Shown here: positions 50,784 to 58,295 of the stretch, in pieces
How positions within the stretch are numbered: the first letter of the stretch is position 1
Layout: every line of letters starts with the position of its first letter
NCBI RefSeq assembly: GCF_003626735.1
Contig: NZ_RBHX01000001.1
Span: forward strand, 1,612,001 to 1,676,000
Reading direction: 5' to 3'
Source: Microbacterium sp. CGR2
GTDB taxonomy: Bacteria; Actinomycetota; Actinomycetes; Actinomycetales; Microbacteriaceae
Length of the DNA: 64,000 nt
Translations under genes and position numbers: made by a program
The notes under the pieces: generated by a model
What the model saw: the letters and a program-made list of their open reading frames with translations, nothing else
The model's database searches: none
Told to the model about the DNA's origin: nothing

Positions 50784-51434
50784 ATGAGTTCTTCTTCCGC
50801 CGCGGCCGAGACCGCGGCCAGACTGACCCACGTTCACGTGGCGTTCGAGGGACGCGAGGCTCTCTGCGGTGTCGAGGCGGAGATTCACGCCGGGTCGCTC
50901 ACCGTGATCGCCGGCCCGAACGGCGCGGGGAAATCGACGCTTCTCGAGGTGCTCGCCGGTACTCGGGTTCCGACGTCAGGGTCGCGTCGTGTCTCCGGGT
51001 CCGTCGCGTTCGTCCCTCAGCGTGCGTCGATTCCGCCGCGGCTCCCCGTCTCCGTGAAGGACGTCGTGAGCGTCGGGACCTGGGGTCGACTCGGCTTCTG
51101 GCGTCGAATGGACTCCACCGCCCGTGAGCTCGTCGATCGTTCGTTGGAGCGGCTCGACATTCACGGGCTCGCGCGGCATCCGTTCACGTCCCTGTCCGGC
51201 GGGCAGCAGCAGCGCGCACTCCTCGCGCAAGGGTTGGCGCGCGAGGCCGACGTCCTCCTGCTCGACGAGCCCACGACCGGTCTGGACGCAGCGAGCAGTC
51301 TCCGCATCCGCGCTGTGCTTCGGGAGGAAGCCGCACGGGGAGTCGCCGTGGTCTGCGTCTCACACGACGCCGCCGTCATCGGTGACGCGGACCGCGTGAT
51401 TTCTCTCTCGGAGGGCAGGGTCGCTGCCGGCTGA
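50784..51434 (+). CDS. aztA: zinc ABC transporter ATP-binding protein AztA
   Basis: A 216-residue ATPase of the ZnuC/AztA type. Walker A is GPNGAGKSTLLE (residues 39-50), the Q-loop is FVPQRAS (about 75), the signature is LSGGQQQRALLAQGL, Walker B is DVLLLDEPTTGLD, and the switch His is in CVSHDAAV. It lacks the C-terminal His-rich tail of some ZnuC proteins. It is divergent from aztB; together with aztC and aztD it forms a full importer controlled by the Zur-like site. Confidence 0.93.
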   Translation: MSSSSAAAETAARLTHVHVAFEGREALCGVEAEIHAGSLTVIAGPNGAGKSTLLEVLAGTRVPTSGSRRVSGSVAFVPQRASIPPRLPVSVKDVVSVGTWGRLGFWRRMDSTARELVDRSLERLDIHGLARHPFTSLSGGQQQRALLAQGLAREADVLLLDEPTTGLDAASSLRIRAVLREEAARGVAVVCVSHDAAVIGDADRVISLSEGRVAAG

Positions 51435-51458
51435 GCGTCGTCGGTCGCCGCGGAGGTG

Positions 51459-52025
51459 TCAGGGGATGAGCCCGGCCACCAGGGCGTCGACGATGTCGTC
51501 GGTCGAGGTGTCGGGGTCGATCGGAGAGGTGAGACGGTCGAAGACGAGGCCCTCGATGGCGTAGTGGAACAGGGCGATCTCGCGGCGACCTCCGGGCAAT
51601 CCCGCTGCTTCGTGGAACGCGACATCGCCGTCGAGTGCGGTCCGTTGCCAGTCGGCCAGAGCGGTCCGGAGCTCAGGGCGTCTGGCCGCTTCGAGGCGTA
51701 GTTCGTAAAGCGCGAGGGTCACCTCGCGCTGGGTGATGAGTCGTCGAACGATGTCGCGGCAGTAGTCGGCGAACAGGTCTCGGGTCGGCGGCTCGGTGGT
51801 TCGCGCCGCCAGGTCGTCGGGCGTCGGTGCCAAGCGTGTCCCGATTCGCTCGAACAACCCGGTGATGAGTGCTTCGCGGGTGCGGAAGTAGTTCGATGTG
51901 GTGCCGACCGGAACGCCGGCCTCGGCGTCGATCGCCCGGTGGGTGAGTCCGCGAGACCCTTCTCGCGCCAACACGGCGATGCCGGAGTCGGTCAGAATGC
52001 TGCGGCGCCCCTCGTTTCTGGCCAT
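51459..52025 (-). CDS. TetR-family regulator
   Basis: A 188-residue repressor. The DNA-binding domain (residues 8-52: ILTDSGIAVLAREGSRGLTHRAI, then AGVPVGTTSNYFRTR) is followed by a helical ligand domain ending ALVAGLIP. TAGAGT lies 6 nt before the ATG, so the mRNA is probably leaderless. It is convergent with aztA, with only 24 nt between stops. Its target is not evident; the hairpin repeat B fills the space upstream. Confidence 0.9.
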   Translation of the reverse strand: MARNEGRRSILTDSGIAVLAREGSRGLTHRAIDAEAGVPVGTTSNYFRTREALITGLFERIGTRLAPTPDDLAARTTEPPTRDLFADYCRDIVRRLITQREVTLALYELRLEAARRPELRTALADWQRTALDGDVAFHEAAGLPGGRREIALFHYAIEGLVFDRLTSPIDPDTSTDDIVDALVAGLIP

Positions 52026-52031
52026 GGCCCG

Positions 52032-52037
52032 ACTCTA
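52032..52037 (-). promoter_or_regulatory. -10 element TAGAGT for the TetR gene at 52025
   Basis: On the minus strand TAGAGT, then CGGGCC, then the ATG: the 6-nt spacing again. Confidence 0.5.
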
Positions 52038-52080
52038 GCCGGACCACGACATCTGAGTTGGTTGTGGCCCAGTGGGTGCT

Positions 52081-52262
52081 TCGGTGTCCGTCGGGTGAGT
52101 TCCGGTCGCAGTTGTCGCCGCCTCGGTGTCCGTCGGGTGAGTTCCGGTCGCAGTTGTCGCCGCCTGCACACTGCGGGAGCGACTGGAACTGCGACCGGAG
52201 CGGTCGGGAGCGACTGGAACTGCGACCGGAGCGGACGGGGAAACCGCGACCGGAGTGAACTC
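52081..52262. repeat. dispersed hairpin repeat, copy B, with multiplied arms
   Basis: Two identical 42-bp direct repeats (52081-52122 and 52123-52164), each with GTTCCGGTCGCAGTTG, are followed by two 31-bp copies of the inverse arm (52175-52205 and 52206-52236), each with GGAACTGCGACCGGAGCGG, and a third degenerate one (52237-52262, ACCGCGACCGGAG) which runs up to the stop codon of the WYL gene. The arrangement repeats that of copy A. Confidence 0.88.
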
Positions 52263-52974
52263 AGGCCCCGCCGAGACCGGAACGCAGGTAGGCGACGGCG
52301 GAGCCGGCAGGCAGAGCTCTGGGTGTGAACCCGACCCCCGTGCGCCGAGGGCTTGTGATCCTGTCGCTGCGGAAGACCCGCCAGTCGGCGCGGTCGAGAT
52401 CCCACCCGAAGAGGTACCAGCGGCCGTCGATGAGTACCTGGGTGTGCGGTTCGACTCGGCGTCGGGTGTCGGTGCCGACCGCGTCGGTGTAGTCGAAGAC
52501 GATGATCTCCTCTGTCGCGATCGCTTCGGCGAGAACCCCGAGCGCGTCCGCCGCGATGTCGGGAACCTGTCGACGCTCTGCTTCGATACTCGACCGCAGT
52601 GCGGTGGCTCGTGAACGTAACCGCGTGGGCAGCAAGCCTTCGATCTTGCCGTAGGCGCGGACGGCGGCATCGTTCAGGCCGCCGGGGCGGGTAGGTGCCG
52701 CGGCCGCGAGTGACGCCAGCGCGACGATTGTCGCGACCGCCTCGTCGTCATCGAGGACGAGTGGCGGGAGGCGCTGACCGACTCCCAGGCGGTAGCTTCC
52801 GCCGGGCCCGGGGCGCGTGAGCACCGGATAGCCGTATCCGCGCAGCCGTTCCACATCCCTCCGCAGCGTGCGAGGAGTGACGGACAGTCGGCCGGCGAGA
52901 TCCGCGCCACTGAACGACCCGCCTCCCTGCAGGGTGGCCAGGAGCGCCAGCATCCGCTGCGTGACATCTGCCAT
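52261..52974 (-). CDS. WYL-domain (YafY-type) transcriptional regulator
   Basis: A 237-residue regulator: an N-terminal helix-turn-helix of the HTH_11 type (MLALLATLQGGGSFSGADLAGRL, then TPRTLRRDVERLRGYGYPV, residues 6-50), a helical linker, and a WYL domain (about 140-215) with the RVEPHTQVLIDGRWYLFGWD core that binds single-stranded nucleic acid or small ligands. TACACT lies 6 nt before the ATG. It is divergent from the NmrA-like gene, with palindromic sites between, so it most likely controls that gene. Confidence 0.92.
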   Translation of the reverse strand: MADVTQRMLALLATLQGGGSFSGADLAGRLSVTPRTLRRDVERLRGYGYPVLTRPGPGGSYRLGVGQRLPPLVLDDDEAVATIVALASLAAAAPTRPGGLNDAAVRAYGKIEGLLPTRLRSRATALRSSIEAERRQVPDIAADALGVLAEAIATEEIIVFDYTDAVGTDTRRRVEPHTQVLIDGRWYLFGWDLDRADWRVFRSDRITSPRRTGVGFTPRALPAGSAVAYLRSGLGGA

Positions 52975-52980
52975 GGTCCG

Positions 52981-53058
52981 AGTGTAAGAGAATGCGGACA
53001 GAATCAGGCCACATCTGGTGGTACCTTCGTCCGCACCTCGACACGCGAGGTGCGGACG
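52981..53058. promoter_or_regulatory. divergent WYL/NmrA promoter with a 13-bp palindrome
   Basis: TACACT (52981-52986, minus strand) serves the regulator and TACCTT (53022-53027) can serve the other gene. CGTCCGCACCTCG (53028-53040) and its exact complement (53046-53058) form a palindrome over the presumed start of the NmrA-like transcript, and TGCGGAC occurs a third time at 52993-52999. These are the likely binding sites of the WYL regulator. Confidence 0.7.
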
Positions 53059-53073
53059 GACAGGAGGCTGCGC

Positions 53074-53934
53074 ATGACGATCGGCGTGATGACACCGAAG
53101 GGAAACATCGGAGCACATGTGCTGCGGATGCTGGTGCACGGCGGTGAGCGACCGCGAGCGCTCCTGCGTGATCCGCGCACGCTCGACCCCGAAATCGCCG
53201 ACTATGTCGAGACGGCGACGCTCGACGCCTGGGATCCGCCCACGGTGACCGAGGCGACGCGGGGGCTCGAGGCCTTGTACTGGGTCAGCCCGACGGCCTC
53301 GGATCGTGACCCGGTCGCAGCGCACGTCGAGGCCGCAGCCGCAGTCAGGGCGGCGATCGATGCGAACGGGATCGAGCGCGTCGTCTTCCAGTCCAGTGTC
53401 GGCGCGGAGAAGCGCCACGGGGTCGGGGAGATCGACGGGTTGGCGGCGACGGAGCAGGAGTTGGAGGCCACGGGGGCGTCGGTCACCAATCTGCGGTGCG
53501 GATACTTCTTCACGAACCTCCTCATCGACGCCGATGCGATCCGGAGCGGCTCCCTCTCCACCGCGATGGACATCGATCGGCCGATCCCGTGGGTGGCGCC
53601 GGTCGACATCGCCGCCGTCGCCACGGCACGTCTGCTCTCGCGGCGGTGGAGCGGTCGGCACGTGCATGCGGTCCACGGCCCCGCGGATCTCACATTCACT
53701 CAGGTCGCCGGCATCCTCTCGACGGTGCTCGAGCGGTCGGTCCGCGCGCACCAGCTCAGCGACGACGACGTGCGATCACAGCTGCATCAGTTCGGGATGC
53801 CGAACGCGCAGATCGAAGCGATCGTGATGATGGCCGCGGGAATCCGAGAGGACTTCACGCCCGAGAATCCGCGGACCTACGCCACGACCACGCCGACCAC
53901 GCTCGAGAGTTGGGCGGTGGAACACCTCAGGTGA
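53074..53934 (+). CDS. NmrA-like NAD(P)-binding protein
   Basis: A 286-residue atypical short-chain-reductase-fold protein. GVMTPKGNIGAHVLRML (residues 4-20) is the dinucleotide loop of the NmrA/HSCARG type (usually TGATGxxG); ALYWVSPTAS and VVFQSSVGAE are the usual following strands. Such proteins sense NADPH or reduce quinones. ACAGGAGG precedes the ATG. Its last 8 nt overlap the convergent LacI gene. It is divergent from the WYL regulator. Confidence 0.88.
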   Translation: MTIGVMTPKGNIGAHVLRMLVHGGERPRALLRDPRTLDPEIADYVETATLDAWDPPTVTEATRGLEALYWVSPTASDRDPVAAHVEAAAAVRAAIDANGIERVVFQSSVGAEKRHGVGEIDGLAATEQELEATGASVTNLRCGYFFTNLLIDADAIRSGSLSTAMDIDRPIPWVAPVDIAAVATARLLSRRWSGRHVHAVHGPADLTFTQVAGILSTVLERSVRAHQLSDDDVRSQLHQFGMPNAQIEAIVMMAAGIREDFTPENPRTYATTTPTTLESWAVEHLR

Positions 53935-54943
53935 TCGGGGAGCGGGGGCCGGCCACGGACTCCCGCTGCACCAGCGTCGGCTCGAGGATGATCCGACGGG
54001 GGGCGCTCTGCCCGTCGAGCTGTTCCATGAGCAGATCGACGGCGACCCTGGCCTTCTCGGCGATGTCCTGGCGCACGGTCGTCAGAGACGGGGTGACCAT
54101 GTCGGCGATGGGCAGATCGTCGAAGCCGACGAGGGAGAAGTCGTCGGGCACGCGGATGCCGCGCCGGGCGAAGGCCTTGATGAGCCCGATCGCCAGGATG
54201 TCGGCGGTGACGACCGCGGCGGTGAACCTCTGCGGGCTCGCGAGCAGCTTCGCTGCGGCGGCCTCCGCGTCGGCGAATGTGAGGTTGGTCAGCACCCTCA
54301 TGTCGTCGACGTCGATCTGCGCTTCCGTGAGGGCGCGCGAGAACCCCGTGAACCGGGCGTTGATGACGCCGGCGCTCGTCGCGCCAGGGCCGACGAACGC
54401 GATGGAACGGTGCCCAGCCGAGAGGAGGTGTCGGGTGGCGTCGTAGCTGCCGTGGGCGTCATCGAGTCCGACCGTGGAGATCTCGACGTCCGTGTATGCG
54501 TCGATGAACACCATCGGGACGTCCTGGTGCCGCCGTAGCTGCTCCACTTCGTCGGCCAGGACACCGAGGAAGAGCGCGCCGTCCACATTCCAGGATCGAA
54601 GCCGACGTGCCGTGTCCGACGCATCCGTCGCCGCATGGATCATCAGATGTTTGCCGGCCGCGCTGAGGTGTCGCTCGATCTCACCGAGCAGCATGGCGTC
54701 ATGGGGGTTCGACAACCCCAGATCGCCGTCGGCTGCGGCGTAGTACACGAGGGAGATGATCTCGCTGCGGGAGACCGACAGCGACCGTGCCGCGGCGCTG
54801 GGTTGATACTGCAACTCGGCGGCTGCACCCAGCACCCGCTGTTTGGTCGTCGCCGACACCTTGTCGTCGCGCCCGTTGAGCACGTTCGACACGGTCATCT
54901 TCGACACCCCGCACACGCGTGCGATGTCAGCGATCGTCACCAT
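53927..54943 (-). CDS. LacI-family regulator of the first sugar operon
   Basis: A 338-residue repressor: helix-turn-helix TIADIARVCGVSKMTVSNVLNG (residues 3-24), hinge helix YQPSAAARSL, and a periplasmic-binding-like sugar domain (60-330). GGGGAGG lies before the ATG. It is divergent from the ABC importer that starts at 55056, and two identical palindromes TTTACCGGTAAA lie between, so it should repress that operon until its inducing sugar is present. Confidence 0.93.
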   Translation of the reverse strand: MVTIADIARVCGVSKMTVSNVLNGRDDKVSATTKQRVLGAAAELQYQPSAAARSLSVSRSEIISLVYYAAADGDLGLSNPHDAMLLGEIERHLSAAGKHLMIHAATDASDTARRLRSWNVDGALFLGVLADEVEQLRRHQDVPMVFIDAYTDVEISTVGLDDAHGSYDATRHLLSAGHRSIAFVGPGATSAGVINARFTGFSRALTEAQIDVDDMRVLTNLTFADAEAAAAKLLASPQRFTAAVVTADILAIGLIKAFARRGIRVPDDFSLVGFDDLPIADMVTPSLTTVRQDIAEKARVAVDLLMEQLDGQSAPRRIILEPTLVQRESVAGPRSPIT

Positions 54944-54979
54944 GCCTTGCCTCCCCGGCCTCCAGGCCATCCTGCCCTC

Positions 54980-55009
54980 TTGACGGAGAGCAACGCCCTG
55001 TTGCATCAT
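54980..55009 (+). promoter_or_regulatory. promoter of the first sugar operon
   Basis: TTGACG (54980-54985) and CATCAT (55004-55009) with an 18-bp spacer; the LacI operators begin 3 bp downstream. Confidence 0.5.
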
Positions 55010-55011
55010 AG

Positions 55012-55037
55012 TTTACCGGTAAAAGTTTACCGGTAAA
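55012..55037. promoter_or_regulatory. tandem LacI operators TTTACCGGTAAA
   Basis: Two identical 12-bp perfect palindromes at 55012-55023 and 55026-55037, separated by AG, so that their centres are 14 bp apart. They follow the promoter and precede the ribosome-binding site of the binding-protein gene. Confidence 0.88.
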
Positions 55038-55055
55038 CCCGACAAAGGAGTCCTG

Positions 55056-56438
55056 ATGATTCGACCGAAGAGGCGAGTCCGCGTCGCCGCGAGCATCGCG
55101 GCAGCGACCGTCATCGCCGTGTCGTTGACAGCGTGCGGGGGAGGCGGAAGCGGCGGTGTGGAAGACACCGAAGCCGACAAAGGTCTGCCCGTGGCCGGCG
55201 TCAACCTCACCTACGACCCCAACACTCTGGTCAACGACGGCAAGCCCATCGAGCTGGAGTGGTGGGCGTGGAGCAACATCGAGCAGTTCCAGGCCATCGC
55301 CGACGCGTACACCGAGATCCATCCGAACGTCACCATCAAGGTCGTCAACCAGCCGTGGGAGGACTACTGGACCAAGCTCCCGCTCGAACTGCAGTCCGAC
55401 GGGGGACCTGCGATCTTCAACGTGCACAACTCGCAGCACGACAACCTCATCGCGAAGATGGAGCCGTACGACATCGACCCCGCCGATCTCGAAGCCGACT
55501 ACACGGGCGCCGCTGCCCACGTGATCGACGGCGAAACCTACTACGTCGACCTCGGTCTGATGAGCGGCTCGATCTACTACAACACCGACATGTGGGAGGC
55601 CGCGGGCCTCACCGAGGCCGACATCCCGAAGACCTGGGACGAGTTCCGCGAGGTCGCTAAGAAGCTCACCATTCGCGAGGGTGACGAACTGCGTCAGGCC
55701 GGCTTCAACTTCAACGGTGCAGGGCAGGCGATGCAGATGGGCATGGCGTACCAGCTCGGGCAGAACCTGTTCGCCGCCGACGGCGCCACCCCCGCGGTCG
55801 ACAACCAGGCCAACCTCGACGTGATCAATCGGTTCCTCGACATCTACGCCGACGGATCAGGGGATGCCGACTTCGGTGCCTCTGCCACCGAAAGCTTCGG
55901 CCAGGGGCTTTCGGCCATGACGTACGCCTGGGGCTGGTTCTCCGGCACTCTGCGGAACGAGTACCCCGACCTCAAATGGAGCGCTTTCCAGACGCCGGTC
56001 CCGAGTGGCGGAGAGACGCCCTATGCGTACGACCGGTACAACGGCGAATCCACGTTCGGCATCAACGCCAACGCGAGCGACGCAGAGAAGGCCGCCGCGC
56101 AGGACTTCCTGCGCTACTACCTCACCGATGAGGAGTCGATGAAGGAGCTCTCGCTGAGCTTCAGCATCTTCCCCGCCTACAAGCCGATCGCCGACGACCC
56201 GGCCTTCACCGAAGACCCGGCGCTCGCCGCGTTCGGCGACATCGAGCGCTACATCTGGCCGGGTCCCGTGCCGTCGACCTTCGAGACGTCGACGGCGACC
56301 ATGTGGGAGGAGATCCTCTTCAACGGCGTCGCGCCAGAAGACGCTCTCGCGACGGCGCAGAAGACGATCGAGAAGGATCTCGACGGCAAGGGCTTCGTCC
56401 CCACCGAAGATCTCTACCCGTTCTACGCGGCCGACTGA
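55056..56438 (+). CDS. sugar ABC transporter substrate-binding lipoprotein
   Basis: A 460-residue extracellular binding protein of the cluster B (UgpB/MalE-like) type. Lipobox VSLTAC places the lipidated Cys near residue 27, followed by a Gly-rich linker. ELEWWAWSN and IHPNVTIKVVNQPWEDYWTKL near the start, and AMTYAWGWFSGTL with YNGESTFGINANAS later, are the family blocks for di- or oligosaccharide binding. AAAGGAG lies 6 nt before the ATG. It heads the LacI-controlled operon with two permeases and a GH31 enzyme, so its ligand is probably an alpha-linked oligosaccharide. Confidence 0.93.
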   Translation: MIRPKRRVRVAASIAAATVIAVSLTACGGGGSGGVEDTEADKGLPVAGVNLTYDPNTLVNDGKPIELEWWAWSNIEQFQAIADAYTEIHPNVTIKVVNQPWEDYWTKLPLELQSDGGPAIFNVHNSQHDNLIAKMEPYDIDPADLEADYTGAAAHVIDGETYYVDLGLMSGSIYYNTDMWEAAGLTEADIPKTWDEFREVAKKLTIREGDELRQAGFNFNGAGQAMQMGMAYQLGQNLFAADGATPAVDNQANLDVINRFLDIYADGSGDADFGASATESFGQGLSAMTYAWGWFSGTLRNEYPDLKWSAFQTPVPSGGETPYAYDRYNGESTFGINANASDAEKAAAQDFLRYYLTDEESMKELSLSFSIFPAYKPIADDPAFTEDPALAAFGDIERYIWPGPVPSTFETSTATMWEEILFNGVAPEDALATAQKTIEKDLDGKGFVPTEDLYPFYAAD

Positions 56439-56447
56439 GATCACAAG

Positions 56448-56493
56448 AAAGGAGCACTCCCGGCCGTCGACGTGACGGCCGGGAGTGACACCC
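56448..56493 (+). promoter_or_regulatory. Shine-Dalgarno, 14-bp hairpin, then start codon: intercistronic structure
   Basis: AAAGGAG (56448-56454) is followed at once by CACTCCCGGCCGTC (56455-56468), a 5-nt loop and the exact complement (56474-56487), then ACACCC and the ATG at 56494. If the hairpin folds, the Shine-Dalgarno sequence lies 6 nt from the ATG. The second arm also contains GGGAG, which would be hidden in the fold. Confidence 0.8.
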
Positions 56494-57480
56494 ATGAGCA
56501 TTCACACCTCCACGAAACAGGCGGCGTCCTCTTCGGCGCCGGCCGCATCCGCGAGCGGTCCGCGGCGTATCAGGAAGCCCGCGAGCGAACTGTGGCTGCG
56601 GAACATCACCGTCGGCACCGTGATGGTGTCGATCGTCGCCCTGCTCCTCATCCCGATCGGTATTGCCCTCGTCGGCAGCTTCCATGACTGGAATCCGCTG
56701 AACGGCACCTTCGACTTCACCGGCATCGACAACTACGTCGAACTCTTCGCCGACGCCACCTTCTGGCGGGCCTCCGCGAACACCCTCGTGTTCGGCATCC
56801 TCGCCATCGTCGGCAGAGTCGTGTTGGGCCTCGCCATCGCGTATGCGCTGTTCTCGAAGCTCAGCCGCTGGCGCACCTTCTTCCGCACGATCTTCTACCT
56901 GCCGACGGTGATGCCGCTGGTCGCCGTCGCCTTCCTCTGGAAGCTCATGTACAACCCGCAGTTCGGCGCGATCAACACGCTCTTCGGGCTCGACATCAAC
57001 TGGCTGTTCGACCCGCGCTACTCTCTTCTCGCCATCGTCATCATGACCATCTGGAAGGACTTCGGGTTCGCCGTCATCCTCTTCCTCGCCGGCCTGTACG
57101 CGATCCCGGAGGACGTGCTCGAGGCGGCGTCCGTCGACGGGGCGAACGCCTGGCGCACCTTCTGGCACATCATCCTGCCGCTCTTGCGACCGATGCTCTT
57201 CTTCGTGGTGATCACGTCGATGATCGGCTACCTGCAGGCATTCGTGCAGGTGCTGGTGATGACCAACGGCGGGCCGGGCACCTCGACCCAGCTCATCTCG
57301 TTCATGATCTACGACCAGGCATTCGTCAAGTACGACTTCGGCTATGCCTCGGCCATCGCCTTCGTGCTGCTCGTCGCCACCGCTGTGCTGACGGCAGCCT
57401 CGTGGCGGATGAACCAGTCCGCGATCGACACCCCGCGTCGGCGCAGAGCGACGAAGCGATCGGAGAAGAGGCCCTCATGA
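56494..57480 (+). CDS. sugar ABC transporter permease, MalF/UgpA type
   Basis: A 328-residue membrane protein with six membrane segments and a long charged N-terminal tail. The EAA loop that docks on the ATPase reads EDVLEAASVDGANAWRTFWHIILPLL (about 206-231; the invariant Gly lies in VDGA). The ATG at 56494 is preferred to GTG 56485 because the latter is inside the hairpin arm. It overlaps the next permease by 4 nt. Confidence 0.93.
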   Translation: MSIHTSTKQAASSSAPAASASGPRRIRKPASELWLRNITVGTVMVSIVALLLIPIGIALVGSFHDWNPLNGTFDFTGIDNYVELFADATFWRASANTLVFGILAIVGRVVLGLAIAYALFSKLSRWRTFFRTIFYLPTVMPLVAVAFLWKLMYNPQFGAINTLFGLDINWLFDPRYSLLAIVIMTIWKDFGFAVILFLAGLYAIPEDVLEAASVDGANAWRTFWHIILPLLRPMLFFVVITSMIGYLQAFVQVLVMTNGGPGTSTQLISFMIYDQAFVKYDFGYASAIAFVLLVATAVLTAASWRMNQSAIDTPRRRRATKRSEKRPS

Positions 57481-58292
57481 AAGTTCGCGTCTTCGCGCTC
57501 AATGCGACCCTCGCCGTCGTCGGCGTCATCATCGTCCTGCCGTTCTTCTGGATGATCCTTTCGGCGTTCAAGTCCAACGCCGAGATCGTCGGCTTCGAGC
57601 AGAGCTTCTGGCCGCGGGAGTGGACGCTGCAGAACTTCATCTCGATACAGACGAAGCTGGACTTCTTCCGCCTCTTCGGCAACAGCGTCTTCCTGTCGGT
57701 GACGATCACGGCGCTGTCGGTCTACACGAGCCTCGTCGGCGGGTTCGTGTTCGCGAAGTACCGCTTCCGCGGACGGGGAGTGCTGTTCGCCGTCATCCTG
57801 TCGACGATGATGGTCACCTGGGCCGTCGTGATCATCCCGCGGTACACGATGTTCCGCGAGATCGGGCTCACCGACAGCTATGCCTCGATCATCATCCCGG
57901 CCGTCATCAGCGCCTTCGGGATCTTCATGATGCGTCAGAGCATGGATGCCGTGCCGGACGAGATCCTCGAGGCCGCGCGCATCGACGGCGCATCGGAGTG
58001 GTTCATCTTCCACCGGATCGTCGCCCCGATGTCCGTCAATGCGATCTCCGCGCTGTCGATCTTCATCTTCCTCTGGGTCTGGGAAGACTACCTCTGGCCC
58101 TATCTCATGATCTCTTCGGAGGAGAAGCAGGTGCTGGCCGTCGGTCTGACCACGTTCAACGGGCAGTACAGCACCGACTATGGCGGGTTGTTCGCCGCGA
58201 CGTCGCTGGCGATCGTGCCGGTGATGATCGTGTACGTCATCTTCCAACGCCGGTTCATCGCCGGCGCCGCGAGCGCAGCACTGAAAGGCTGA
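57477..58292 (+). CDS. sugar ABC transporter permease, MalG/UgpE type
   Basis: A 271-residue membrane protein with six membrane segments. The EAA loop is DEILEAARIDGASEWFIFHRIVAPM (about 160-184). Its start overlaps the upstream permease stop (ATGA). With the binding protein and the other permease it makes a type I sugar importer; the ATPase must come from elsewhere in the genome, as in actinobacteria where an MsiK-like protein energises several importers. Confidence 0.93.
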   Translation: MKVRVFALNATLAVVGVIIVLPFFWMILSAFKSNAEIVGFEQSFWPREWTLQNFISIQTKLDFFRLFGNSVFLSVTITALSVYTSLVGGFVFAKYRFRGRGVLFAVILSTMMVTWAVVIIPRYTMFREIGLTDSYASIIIPAVISAFGIFMMRQSMDAVPDEILEAARIDGASEWFIFHRIVAPMSVNAISALSIFIFLWVWEDYLWPYLMISSEEKQVLAVGLTTFNGQYSTDYGGLFAATSLAIVPVMIVYVIFQRRFIAGAASAALKG

Positions 58293-58295
58293 CGG

